Source: Physcomitrium patens
Taxonomy: Eukaryota > Streptophyta > Bryopsida > Funariales > Funariaceae
NCBI RefSeq assembly: GCF_000002425.4
Contig: NC_037274.1
Span: 12,872,344 to 12,936,343 of the forward strand
Direction: 5' to 3'
DNA length: 64,000 bases
Shown: positions 10,781-21,630 of the stretch, piece by piece
Layout: every line of letters starts with the position of its first letter
How positions within the stretch are numbered: the stretch's first letter is position 1
The notes under the pieces: model-generated
The model's database searches: none
The model's input: only the letters and a program-made list of their open reading frames with translations
What the model was told of the DNA's origin: nothing
Translations under genes and position numbers: made by a program

Positions 10781-11134
10781 TCAATACCAACGCAAGAAAA
10801 TGAAAATCTGTTGCATCACATCCGCTATGAATTCCAATTGTTGTTCGCGAGGCAAATGATTCATCGGCCCTTGGAGCCAACGGTAGTGACCAACACCTTC
10901 AACCTCTCACCAAGCGTGGACTTCTGTGTCTTCATTGTGAAACTGTCCTCCAAACACACCTTCTGGCTGACTGTCGTAGGCAGGCTCGACCTCAAATACA
11001 ATTACTAGCGATTTGTTGCTCGGTATCCTCCGACGTCGTCGTGGTGCAGGCGGTTCTTCATCTCGAGGTCGTCTTCGTGAGCTAGTCGCTTGAGATGACA
11101 TAACAAGTGTAGTATCTTGACTATCCATGTCCAA
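10781..11134 (-). pseudogene. Element A extra 3' ORF (about 117 codons, one in-frame stop)
   Basis: From the ATG at 11134 the frame runs to a TGA at 10907-10909 and then stays open in the same frame to a TGA at 10781-10783. The N-terminal third is polar, with an arginine-rich run (APRRRRRIPS) that could be a nuclear-localisation or nucleic-acid-binding patch. The C-terminal part, GHYRWLQGPMNHLPREQQ, matches the extra ORFs of C and G. It lies after the chromodomain and 50 bp before the 3' LTR, on the pol strand. No membrane segment is present. Function unknown. Confidence 0.6.
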
Positions 11135-11254
11135 AGGCTAAAATGATGAGAGCAAACTATAGTTGCTAACAAAGTTCTACACTATGGAACTATGGGTTTT
11201 GGAGGTGCCCTCCCTCCTTTTTATGCTACTTGATGAGCAAGCTTCAGCAAGAAG

Positions 11255-12741
11255 CTATCGTTGAATCGGCTTAGGTTTATGAGGATATCGTTGATGAAAT
11301 TCTTGTACCTTTTTTGGTGCATTGGCAAGATTTTCGGCACGCTCCCACGTTCGTTCATTGATGTCGTATCCACTCCAATGCACTAAATACTCCAATTTTT
11401 TCCTATTACGCCGTGAATCTAGTACCTTTTCCACCTCGTATTCCTCATGGTTTTCAATTTCGATACTTGGTGGCGGACTTTGTACTCTTTGGGGAAAAGC
11501 TGACTCTCGATAAGGTTCCAACAAAGACACGTGAAAGACTGGATGTACCTTCATAGTAGCTGGTAACTCCAGACGATATGCCACCGGATTGATCTGCTTC
11601 TCGATAACAAATGGCCCTAATCTCCGATAGTCCAATTTGTCACATGGCCGCTTGGTCTTGATATTCCGTCGAAGAAGCCATACTTTACTTCTAACTTTAA
11701 AAGTAGGCGCCTCATTATTTATTTATCTGCAGATGCCTTGTAACTCTCTTGGGCAGATTGCAATTGAAGCTTCAACGTCGCTTGAAGCTCCGATAGTTGC
11801 TTCACAAATCCTTCAGCTGCTGGGTTGTTATTTGCTGAAGAACTCAATAAATCGAGCTTGGGGTGGTATCCGGAGTTGGAGAAGAATGGTGTTTGTTGAG
11901 TTGACGCATGAAGAGTGTTGTTGTATGCGAACTCAGCAAGCGGTAGATATGCAGTCCAATCATCTTGTTGATAGTTGATGCTGCATCATAAATATTGCTC
12001 CAAAACTTGATTCACCTGCTCCGTTTGACCGTCAGTTTGAGGATGAAAAGCCGAAGAGAGCTTAATATCCACCTTCAATATCTCAAAGAGGGACCTCCAA
12101 AACTTGGATACAAACTGAGTACCTCGATCCGACACAATATCATCTGGTAGGCCATGATAACGATATATGTTATCAAGAAAGAGTCTTGCGGTGTCTTCAC
12201 TTGACGATGTTTTCTTGCAAGGCATGAAATGCACGATCTTTGTAAATCGATCCACCACAACAAAGATGCTGTCAAATGAATTCGATGGCGGTAGGTCCGT
12301 AGTGAAGTCCATAGAAACTGAAGACCATGGTCGATGCGGAATAGGCAATGGCTGGAGAAGTCCATACGGACGATGTCGAGGGATCTTGGATCTTGAACAA
12401 ACATCACAAGAAAGGACAAATTCCTTCACATCCTTCCACATTTGGGGCCACCAAAAATCTCGTGAAATGAGCTCCAAAGTCTTGTTGAATCCAAAATGTC
12501 CCGCAGCTGGAAAGTCGTGGCGAGATTGAAGTACTCGGAGTCGAGTTGGTCCTTTCGGGATATACAACCGCTCCTCAAAATATAGAAGATCTCCCTCTAC
12601 CTTAAACTTGTCATTATCGACACGTTGTTTGATGTCAAGAGCTATAGAATCCTCAATGGTCGCAGTACGTACCTCGCTGAGGAAGCCATCATCGATAGTT
12701 GCAACAGTAGCAAAAATCCTGAATTTTTCTGATTTCAACAA
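11255..12741 (-). pseudogene. Element A integrase with C-terminal chromodomain, broken
   Basis: The zinc-binding part reads RHDFPAAGHFGFNKTLELIS and then CDVCSRSK (H-H-C-C). The catalytic core shows D in SMDFTTDLP, D in SDRGTQF and E in QTDGQTEQVNQ, the D-D-35-E set. The C terminus (11255-11635) has a chromodomain: YEVEKVLDSRR, LEYLVHWSGYDINERTWE. Two lesions break it: TGA at 11986-11988, where the alignment with C suggests an original CGA, and a frameshift near 11720. The chromodomain would steer integration to marked chromatin. Confidence 0.85.
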
Positions 12742-12969
12742 TGTTGTACATTGTTGATCAAACGCTGCTTCTCAATGTTGTACATTGTTGATCAAAGGCT
12801 GCTTTGGCGTAAGATACGATCTCCTCGATAATGCGTCAGATAATCCTTGCTGTTTTCCAGGGCGGTAGGTGATAATAAAGTCAAATCGTGATAGAGACAT
12901 ATTCCATCGAGCTTGACGACGATTCAAAATTCGAGCTGTCATGAAGTACTCCAAATTCTTGTGGTCCGT
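12739..12969 (-). pseudogene. Element A RNase H C-terminal part and linker, with a 34-bp tandem duplication
   Basis: The frame 12772-12954 carries [15 protein letters not shown] and [16 protein letters not shown], the end of the RNase H and connection region. Just downstream a 34-bp unit stands twice in tandem (12739-12772 and 12773-12806). Since 34 is not a multiple of three, the duplication shifts the frame between RNase H and integrase. The gene is cut at 12970 by element B, at the point where removing B and one ccgt restores the frame. Confidence 0.8.
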
Positions 12970-14311
12970 TGTCGTGTTGTAACACGAGTATACAGTGAAA
13001 ATAAAAAGAAAGGGGAATTTGATTAATATTCAGTTACCTCGAATATTGGGAGCATCGACCAACTCCAGTACAAATACTGAGTGGTCAGATTCAGTGACTC
13101 CGTTACAGTCAGCCGGGGCATACTGAAATGCCCCATTCGATTCCAATAACGGGAGTCAGCAGGAAGAGAAGGACCAATTCACACGACGGGTTCAAGGAGC
13201 CAATTGGATCCAATTTCGATAATCCAATCCGGGTCCTCTTACCCAATATGAGACCTGTATTGGTGGGGCAACCCAATGCAGTCTAGTTACGGAAAATCCA
13301 GGTCTTACTACGGGTCTTAGCCAATCTGACGCGAGGACCAATTTGACCTAATTACGGAAACATCCAGGTTATTACGGGCATCTTTACTAATATAGGACCT
13401 GAATTGGTCGGGCGACTCAATGTGGTCCCGATTACGGGGTTTGATTCTGTTTCAGGCTGTCCTGTTCTCTGTGCCGTTTCAGGGAACGTTGTTTTCGGTA
13501 AATGGATTTCGTAAAGGTTAAAACGGAGGAGAAAGCTTGACGGCGAGAGCCAATTTTGGATCCAAGCTTGAGGTGGGAGCCAATTCCGGATCTAAGACGG
13601 AAGATTGAAGAAATTCAGAGGATAAGGTTAGGGGGGATATAGTTTTGGAGGGGTGTGGGTTTTTTTTTGAAGGAGAAATCAGTGGGGGAAGGGAGTTTTT
13701 TCAAGCTTTTGCAAGGTTACTTCTTCAGTTTTTTCAATGGAGGTTTTTGAAGATCAAGGGAATTAGAGAGAGGAGCTTCATGCTTCGGGTCGGGGAAGGA
13801 AAGACATAGAATTTGGATTTTTCTTCTTCGTAGAGTTTTGGGGAAGACTGAGGCAATCGCTGCTGAAGTCAGTGTTGTAATGGTAAATCGGGATTTTTAA
13901 ATGAAGTGGATTTGAATACTCTTGACTGTTTTGTGAAATCGAGTTACGTCTGTGATTGAAGGATTAAAAGGGTGTCTATAGGATTGAGTATGCGGAGTGA
14001 ATGAAATTTATTGGGTTAATCTAACAAGACAGTCAGTGGATACAAGATCGTAAGTACAAAGCAGTATTGAAGGTTAACAGTTTGGGTTGTTCGGGGTTCT
14101 CTGTAACGTCTAGAGACCTACCGGCTGGGGCAAAAAGGACTTCGACAAGCAGTCGAAGAGCACCCGTATAGATTTACGGTACATTGTTGCAGTCGTTTAT
14201 ATTCCAGCAGTCAAAAACTGATAGACTGCTTGACTATCGACGAATCTCCATACTACCTTCTACAGCCAGACGCCCGGCGCGTTCTCGAGCACGAAAGCAC
14301 GTAATACGACA
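12970..14311 (+). repeat. Element B 5' LTR (1342 bp)
   Basis: It matches 20291-21626 closely, with mostly C/T and G/A differences. The U3 has internal repeated modules: ttacggaaa followed by atccaggt and acggg occurs near 13298 and 13354, and gacctg/attggt/gggc near 13250 and 13396. GGATCC-containing phrases near 13560 and 13585 also repeat. Confidence 0.92.
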
Positions 14312-14315
14312 TAAG

Positions 14316-14333
14316 TGGTGAACCCGACGTGAA
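14316..14333 (+). other. Primer-binding site of element B (tRNA not identified)
   Basis: TGGTGAACCCGACGTGAA starts 4 bases inside the 5' LTR and begins with TGG, as a site pairing with a tRNA CCA end should. The same 18 bases are present in D (29352-29369) and, with one change, in E (40225-40242). It is not the tRNA-Met site of A and C. I cannot name the tRNA. Confidence 0.7.
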
Positions 14334-14381
14334 AGCTTGAGGTAGAAGGTATTGGATTTTGGTTGATTTATCTTTATTTTT

Positions 14382-16754
14382 ATGGAAAACGAAAATAAAA
14401 ATTTTGAAGGATTTTTGGGAGAAGTTTCTGGTGGGGAGTCTTCTAAAGGACAAGGTATGCACATGGATCCGTCTATTGCTAGTTTGTTTCAAGCCTTCTC
14501 ATTGTCAATGCAGCAACAGCAAAGCAATGATCGAAAGGAAGCTTTGGCAACCAAAGCATTGCAAGCAGTGGTCAATAAAATTGATCAATTTGATGGGAGG
14601 AATATTTCAAGGTATTTAAGATGTTATGTTCGTGAAATGGAATTAAATCGGGTTTCTGAGAAGAAAATGGTTGCACTATTTGGACTTGCCACGATACCGG
14701 AGATAAGGGACCACATTACATCGATTACGGATCGTTGTGGGAATTCATGGGAAGATTTTTCACATGCATTGAAAGACGAATATTTCTTGGAAGATGCTAA
14801 TCGCGTTACTAAGAAGCTGTTTCTGGGATGGATTGAATGGCCCAATAAGAATTTCCAAGCAACAGAGCTACTAAGGGAATTTGAGAGGCAGTACTCTCAA
14901 TTATTGAAGGTAGAAAAATTGACATTGGAGCCGAACAAAGTTGATCTATTTCTTCAAGCTGCTGATGGAGAATTGCAAGAGAAATTAGAACCCCTTCTTG
15001 AAGACAAAGAAGAAGATGAAGGATTGACAACGAAGAGGAAGAACGTTGAAGATGCGGTAGGGTTGCTTACAAAAAAAGAAAGGAGAAAGGATAGGAGTAA
15101 TATTCCGAAACAAGTACAAGCACCCAAAGCTCCAGTACGTACTACACCACCGACAATGCCTACAGTTCAACCTTCGACATCCTTGTCAAAGAAAGCAGAT
15201 ATGGGTATGGAAGAAATTATACGAGGAATGCGAGATCTTCAAATCAAATTGGCAAGACTTGAAGAGAATACTTCTATAAACAATTCGAAGAATGTTTCAA
15301 AACAAGGATATGTACAAAGATGCATTTGGTGTGATGATGCTTCATACACTAGAAAAGATTGCAATGAATTTAATAATGTGATACGGCAGGGAATTATTTG
15401 CTGGAAAGATGGGAAGATAGCATTGAAAGATAGGGAGGATCTTCTTCAAACCAATTTTGGCAAGGGAGGAATGAGAGCATTGGTTCAAGATTACTTAAAA
15501 GGGCATGAAACAGTAGCACGAGAAAGTGCAAGTTATGGTGCTAGAGTAGATGATGAAATTGGTGGAAGTACGGAAACTAGTGAGTTTTGGGCTTCTGCCG
15601 TTTCTACAATGCAAGAAGGGAAATTACCTCGAGAAGCGTTATTGAGAACTGCAGCTACAATACGAGGAAGAACAGGTTGGGAAGATCCCGTTGAGTCTCT
15701 TTCAGTTCATGCATATATTGCTAAGAGCCAACATGAAGCTTTGATGGAAGAAAAAAGACGAGGAAATTTTGATGATACTAGAGAAGGAAATTCTTTTAAG
15801 AGGCAAACTTGAGGAGACAAGGCTCGGGAGGCAGCTTCACAAGAATTGCCTGTAAAGGATACCTCAATATCATTGGAAGAGAAAACAACGGAGACAAAAG
15901 ATAAGGGCAAATCAATTGCTTATAAGCTACTTTCTGACATTGAAGCGGCAACAAATTTGAAAGGGGTGTTGGAAGAACGTATATTAAACGCTAAGGTGGA
16001 ATTCACATTGAAAGAATTCTTGGGAATTGCAAAGAAGGAGTTTCATGATGTTATCATTGACAGCATTAAGCGAAAGAAGCAATTAATGAGCGAAACTGGA
16101 ATGAGTCATGCTATTGATGCAAGAATATGTAGAGATGAAGAAGAGGATGATATTGGTTACAAGCAACCAACAAATGAAAAGAATGGGTGTAATCAGCGAG
16201 TACGTTTCGAAGATTCTAGTGATAAGGAAATAGAAACTTTGAGCCATTATACTCGAAAGCATTGGACAAGGGCAACTACTGAGGTATTGGTGAAGGTAGG
16301 AGATATAGAGGAACCAATAGTTGCTTTGGTGGACCATGGTTCTGAAATAAATCTCATGCATAAAGATCTTTATAAGAAGCAAAAATGGCCAATTGATATG
16401 GAACATGGATGGGCAATACGAGCAGCTAATAACACACGAGGCGAATTATATGGAGCTTGTCTAGATGTCAAAATTCGAATTGGGGATGTTGCGACGGAGC
16501 AACATTTCTTCGTTCAAGATACAACGTCTTATCCGTTGATTTTAGGACAACCTTATATCATGGCAACACGGATGGAAACAAAGGTAGTTGACGATGGTTC
16601 TGCTTATGCAAGGGTACGGAGCGAAGATGGGAGGAAAGCTGTACAATTTCTAACAGTACCTCCTAACCATGAACGGAATCGAGATAGGTTGAGGGAGATA
16701 CCATTACCAAAGATTGTTGAAGGATTTAAGGATTTTGGGGAGGTACCACTGTAA
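14382..16754 (+). pseudogene. Element B gag-protease ORF with one nonsense codon
   Basis: The ATG at 14382 lies 70 bases inside the LTR. The N-terminal part is a helical Gag capsid-like region (residues about 50-230), followed by a basic, proline-rich linker and an incomplete zinc knuckle CIWCDDASYTRKDC, where Y stands in the usual H place. A conserved stretch after it includes GKIALKD and NFGKGGMRALVQDYL. The protease, in the second half, has VALVDHGSEINLM, with DHG in place of DSG or DTG. A TGA at 15810-15812 splits the frame; element D has CGA there. The ORF ends with TAA at 16752-16754, also conserved in D. Confidence 0.85.
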
Positions 16755-19004
16755 AGCGAGATTATGGAGGTACAAAAGAAGAGGTACTCTCGCGAGATGA
16801 AGGTGCCTTTGATGCGAGTTTTATTGGTATATTGGAGAATGGAAATATTATGTATAAGAAAGTTGATGATTTTAAAAGAAAAGAAAGAAAAAGATTATAT
16901 GATATTGAAGGACAGTTATGCAAGATAGGTACATTGCAAGATGATGAGAGGATTTTGGGTGTTTATGAAGAAAATGGGCTGGAAGATTCATTGGAATTGA
17001 TTACATCTATTGGGTTAGGGGATAATGATAAGATTGTTGAGATTCATTCGAGAGAGATTTATACCATGCTTGAATCTTTTCAAGCACCAGAAGTCACAGT
17101 AGAGACGAGATATAAAACGGCAGATAAGAAGGTAAAGCCTGTTGCCGGACCATTACCAGAGGATTCTAAAGAACAAATGGGAGAAGCATCAAAAGAAGCA
17201 AGTTTAAGAGATCCAATGAGTATTGGACATCAGTTTACTGAAGAGACTTTTGAAGAATTGAAGATTGGTTCTGATGGTTCTTTATTGCCTGAGGAAATTA
17301 CTTGCTTCAAAAAAGTGTTGGCTAAACAAGGTAGATCGTTTGCCTTCGAATCTCATGAAATTAGGTGTGTGGATCCAAATATTATAACACCTATGGTTAT
17401 CTTCACTGTACCGCATGTACCTTGGAATCTAAGACCGATTCCAGTACCGAGGGCACATTTACCTAAATGGGTGGAACTATTGAAAGAAAAGATAAAGATG
17501 AAAATATTAGAACCTTCATTTGCGCCGTATTCTAGTCGATGGTTTACGGTACCTAAGAAGAATGGGTCACTGCGGTTTATTCAAGATATGCAGCAGGTGA
17601 ATGCTGTAACTGTCAAGAATGCAGGAATTGGACCTATTGTGGATGAATTTGCTGAGGCGTTTGCTGGAAGGGCGATCTATTCAATGGGTGATTTGTATTC
17701 AGGTTATGATCAATTTCAACTTGTCGAAAGAAGTAGAGATATGACAACGATGAGGACACCGCTTGGATTGGTTAGAATGTGCACTCTTCCTCAAGGCGCG
17801 ACCAACTCAGTTGCGCATATGATGAATGGGATGAATAAGGTATTGAGAGATTTTATCCCGAAAAAGACTATGCCTTTTCTGGATGATGTTCCTATAAAGG
17901 GGTGCAGAGAAGGAGACAAGGATGAAACTTTAGATACGAGGGGGTGTCGCAGATATGTTGTTGATCATATACAAGATTGTGAAAAGATTTTAACTCGGCT
18001 AGGAGAAGTTCATCTTACATTATCGGGTATGAAGTCCGTATTTGGAGTGCGAGAGGTTGTAATTGTTGGACATTTATGCAGATCTTACAGAAGAAAACCA
18101 GATCCGACTAAAGTTGATGCAATTGGAAGGATGAAAGAGGATTGTGGTTCTTTAACAGAGGTTCGCAGGTTTTTGGGTGCATGTGTATTTTATCGAATCT
18201 GGATCCCTCATTTTGCTCACATAACGGATCCATTATATGAACTGTTACGCAAGGGTTACCGATTTGAATGGAAAGAAAGGCATATTCAGGCAATGCAAAG
18301 ATTGAAGAAATTATTGATGTCACCTCCAATATTGAGGAAGGTTGATTATAAGTGCAATAGACCAGTGATTCTTACTGTAGACGCTAGTCCAATTGCCGTT
18401 GGATGGGCGGTGGGTCAAGATGATACGAATGAGAGTAGATTTGCAGTTCGATTTGGGGCTAAAGTTTTAAGTATTCGTCAGCGTGCATATTCGCAAGTCA
18501 AAAGAGAACTTTGGAGAGTCGTTTCGGCTATGAAAGCTGAAAAGGACTATTTGATTGGGGCAGTAGTAGTAATTGAAACAGATTGCTTGCCATTGCTTGG
18601 AATGATTATTAACTGTTCAACGCCAGATATTGCAATGTTGAGATGGATTGCTTATATTGTCACTAAATCCAGAATTTAAGCATATCACTGGAAAGGACAA
18701 TTTAGTAGCAGACATGCTATCTCGAGTAAGATACGAGAGGGAGGACGAAATGGTTGAAGACATTGATGATGTCGGATTGAAATTCTATTCAATATCAAAT
18801 CTCAACAGAGAAGACAAGCTATTTCTTGAAGAATCTTTTGAAGGAGAATTATTGGATATTGGTCATTATTTGAATACCTTGTCTAAGCAGGGGAATTGGT
18901 GTACAGAAAAATTCAAACAAATAAGAAAAAAAGCATATGGATTTTTACTTCGAGATGGATTCTTATGGAAGAGACCGAAGAAAGGAATTGGGATGCCACA
19001 ATGA
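16755..19004 (+). pseudogene. Element B reverse transcriptase and RNase H, broken
   Basis: The frame, -1 to gag-protease, is open from before the TAA at 16752. RT motifs in order: VPKKNGSLRFIQDMQQVN, SMGDLYSGYDQFQL, LPQGATNSVAHMM and the catalytic PFLDDVPIKG, with FLDD instead of YLDD/YVDD. Then LTLSGMKSVFG and VVIVGHLC. RNase H has ILTVDASPIAVGWAVG, KRELWR and ETDCLPL, giving its acidic residues. A one-base indel near 18657-18660 shifts the frame before KHITGKDNLVADMLSR. The next frame ends with a TGA at 19002-19004, probably an old CGA. FLDDVPIKG and the motifs after it are what I associate with a fungal gypsy lineage. Confidence 0.85.
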
Positions 19005-20228
19005 GTGATAGGCAAAAGGGAAGAAAAACTAAAATTATTAAAGGAGTTTCATGATAGTTTATGGGCAGGGCATAGAGGAATCTGGGCTACTTTTGCTAAA
19101 CTCAAGGAACGATATTGGTGGAAAAATATGTATCGAGATGTGCTCTCATTTGTAGAGTCATGTGAAATCTGTCAATCGTATTCTAATATCCGACATCGAG
19201 ATGGTCTTCATCCTACGTATCCTCTCGCTATTCATTTTAAATGGGTTGTTGATTTGGTTATTATGCTGGTTGGGTTATGGCAGATGAGATATTTGATTTT
19301 AGCTCGTGATGATTTATCAAATCAAGTAGAAGGAAGAGCATTGAGGACAAAATCTACAGAGGGGATTTGTAGGTTTTTGCTTGAAGATGTCATTTGCCGT
19401 TACGGGTGCGTAGGAAAAATCACTGCAGATCGTGGAGAATTAAATGCACAAGAAGCTCGTAAGTTCTTTGAAAGATGTGGAGTGAGACTATCACTGACTA
19501 CTGCTTATAATCCGGAAGGGAATGCAAAAAGTGAATGTGGTCACCTGCCGATTGTGAAAGCATTGGTTAAAGCTTGTAATGGGAAGGTTAAAGAGTGGCC
19601 ACAGCTTTTGTCATTTGCATTATGGGCTGATCGAACAACACATAGTTCGGTGACAGGATATATGCCAGTAGAACTTATGACAGGTCAAAAACCAATTATG
19701 CCGATTGAAGAAAAGGTACTTACTTGGAGTATGCTACCATGGGAAGATGGATTGAGAAGAGAAGAACTTCTAGCTATTAGGATTCGACAATTGGAGCAAA
19801 GAACGGAAGATGTCCAGATAGCATTGGAAAGGTTAAAAAGAGCAAGGTTACAAAACAAGGCGCGATTCGATAAGCAACATCGATTGAGACCAAAAGCAAT
19901 CGAGGAAGGTGACTGGGTACTTGTTTATGACAATAGTCTGGATAATCAACATAGTACTTTGCGAAAATTTTCAAAACGTTGGTTTGGACCATATGTTGTA
20001 ACAACTGTTCATGATAATGCGACTTACTCATTACGGGAGTTAGATGGTACAAAATTAAAAATACCAATTGCAGGGAAGAGAGTAAAAATATTTAAACGAA
20101 GACACGCACAGATGAATATGGAAGACCTTAATGAAGGTACAGAGATTCCGCAGCAAGAAGATGAAAGTGATATGGATAATGAAGGTGATGAAGACAAACT
20201 GGACAAAGACGTAGGGGATATATTCTGA
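19005..20228 (+). pseudogene. Element B integrase (open 407-codon frame, cut off from RT)
   Basis: Zinc-binding HHCC: EFHDSLWAGHRG and, after 28 residues or so, CEICQ. The core has D in WVVDLV, D in TADRGE and E in NAKSECGH, a D-D-E set. The C terminus has RARLQNKARFDKQH, a basic stretch and KRWFGPYVV, like the GPY-type end of gypsy integrases, then an acidic tail. There is no chromodomain. It has no ATG of its own at 19005; it was originally continuous with the RT frame across the TGA at 19002. Chemically complete, but not expressible as it stands. Confidence 0.85.
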
Positions 20229-20273
20229 ATCAAACAGCAATTGGGTAAATTGGTGCATACCGGAGGATGCACA

Positions 20274-20290
20274 GGTTCAGAGGGGGTGGA
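20274..20290 (+). other. Polypurine tract of element B
   Basis: AGGTTCAGAGGGGGTGGA-type purine run ends directly at the 3' LTR. Element D has the same tract with AGAGGGGATGGA in its own sense (26611-26627, minus). It would prime plus-strand DNA synthesis. Confidence 0.75.
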
Positions 20291-21626
20291 TGTCCTATTG
20301 TAACACGAGTATACAATGAAAATAAAAAGAAAGGGGAATTTTATTAATATTCAGTTACCTCAAATATTGGGAGCATCGACCAACTCCAGTACAAATACTG
20401 AGTGGTCAGATTCAGTGACTCCGTTACAGTCAGCCGGGGCATACTGAAATGCCCCATTCGATTCCAATAACGGGAGTCAGCAGGAAGAGAAGGACCAATT
20501 CACACGACGGGTTCAAGGAGCCAATTGGATCCAATTTCGATAATCCAATCCGGGTCCTCTTACCCAATATGAGACCTGTATTGGTGGGGCAACCCAATGC
20601 AGTCTAGTTACGGAAAATCCAGGTCTTACTACGGGTCTTAGCCAATCTGACGCGAGGACCAATTTGACCCAATTACGGAAACATCCAAGTTACTACGGGC
20701 ATCTTTACTAATATAGGACCTGAATTGGTCGGGCGACTCAATGTGGTCTCGATTACAGGGTTCGATTCTGTTTCAGGCTGTCCTGTTCTCTGTGCCGTTT
20801 CAGGGAACGTTGTTTTCGGTAAATGGATTTCGTAAAGGTTAAAACGGAGGAGAAAGCTTGATGGCGAGAGCCAATTTCGGATCCAAGCTTGAGGTGGGAG
20901 CCAATTCCGGATCTAAGACAGAAGATTGAAGAAATTCAAAGGATAAGGTTAGGTGGGGATATAGTTTTGAGGGGGGAGGGTTTTTTTTTGAGGGGAAATC
21001 ACGGGGGAAAGATTTTTCAAGCTTCTGCAAGGTTATCAGTTGGGTTTTTTTTTGGATGTTTTTGAAGATCAAGGGAATTAGAGAGAGGAGCTTCATGCTT
21101 CGGGTTGGGGAAGGAAAGACATAGAATTTGGATTTTTCTTCTTCGTAGAGTTTTGGGGAAGACTGAGGCAATCGCTGCTGAAGTCAGTGTTATAATGGTG
21201 AATCGGGATTTTTAAATGAAGTGGGTTTGAATACTCTTGACTGTTTTGTGAAATCGAGTTACGTCTGTGATTGAAGGATTAAAAGGGTGTCTATAGGATT
21301 GAGTATGCGGAGTGAATGAAATTTATTGGGTTAATCTAACAAGACAGTCAGTGGATACAAGATCGTAAGTACAAAGCAGTATTGAAGGTTAACAGTTTGG
21401 GTTGTTCGGGGTTCTCTGTAACGTCTAGAGACCTACCGGCTGGGGCAAAAAGGACTTCGACAAGCAGTCGAAGAGCACCCGTATAGATTTACGGTACATT
21501 GTTGCAGTCGTTTATATTCCAGCAGTCAAAAACTGATAGACTGCTTGACTATCGGCGAATCTCCATACTACCTTCTACAGCCAGACGCCCGGCGCGTTCT
21601 CGAGCAGGAAAGCACGTAATACGACA
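20291..21626 (+). repeat. Element B 3' LTR (1336 bp)
   Basis: Same ends and internal modules as the 5' LTR. The first bases read TGTCCTATTG where the 5' LTR has TGTCGTGTTG. The end, AATACGACA, is followed at once by the target duplication ccgt. Confidence 0.92.
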
Positions 21627-21630
21627 CCGT

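Larger units (their letters stand above)
12970..21626 (+). mobile_element. Element B: Ty3/gypsy element of a fungal-like lineage, inserted in element A
   Basis: LTRs at 12970-14311 and 20291-21626 begin TGTCGTGTTG or TGTCCTATTG and end AATACGACA. The target duplication is 4 bp, ccgt (12966-12969 and 21627-21630); removing the element and one copy rejoins the RNase H frame of A exactly. Order: LTR, PBS, gag-protease ORF, pol (RT, RNase H, integrase) in the -1 frame, PPT, LTR. It lacks a chromodomain. It is the youngest layer by nesting, although its ORFs carry a few lesions. Confidence 0.93.

Noticed and set aside
10781-11134. Extra ORF as an env gene
   Set aside because: No signal peptide, membrane segment or cysteine pattern; it is short, basic and polar.
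16725-16751. Canonical -1 slippery heptamer before the B gag-protease stop
   Set aside because: TTTTGGGGA does not fit X-XXY-YYZ in the gag frame; only the frame change itself is supported.
12970-21626. B as fungal contamination or misassembly
   Set aside because: The element sits in the RNase H of A with an exact 4-bp duplication that restores the frame, and related copies D and E lie elsewhere in the window.
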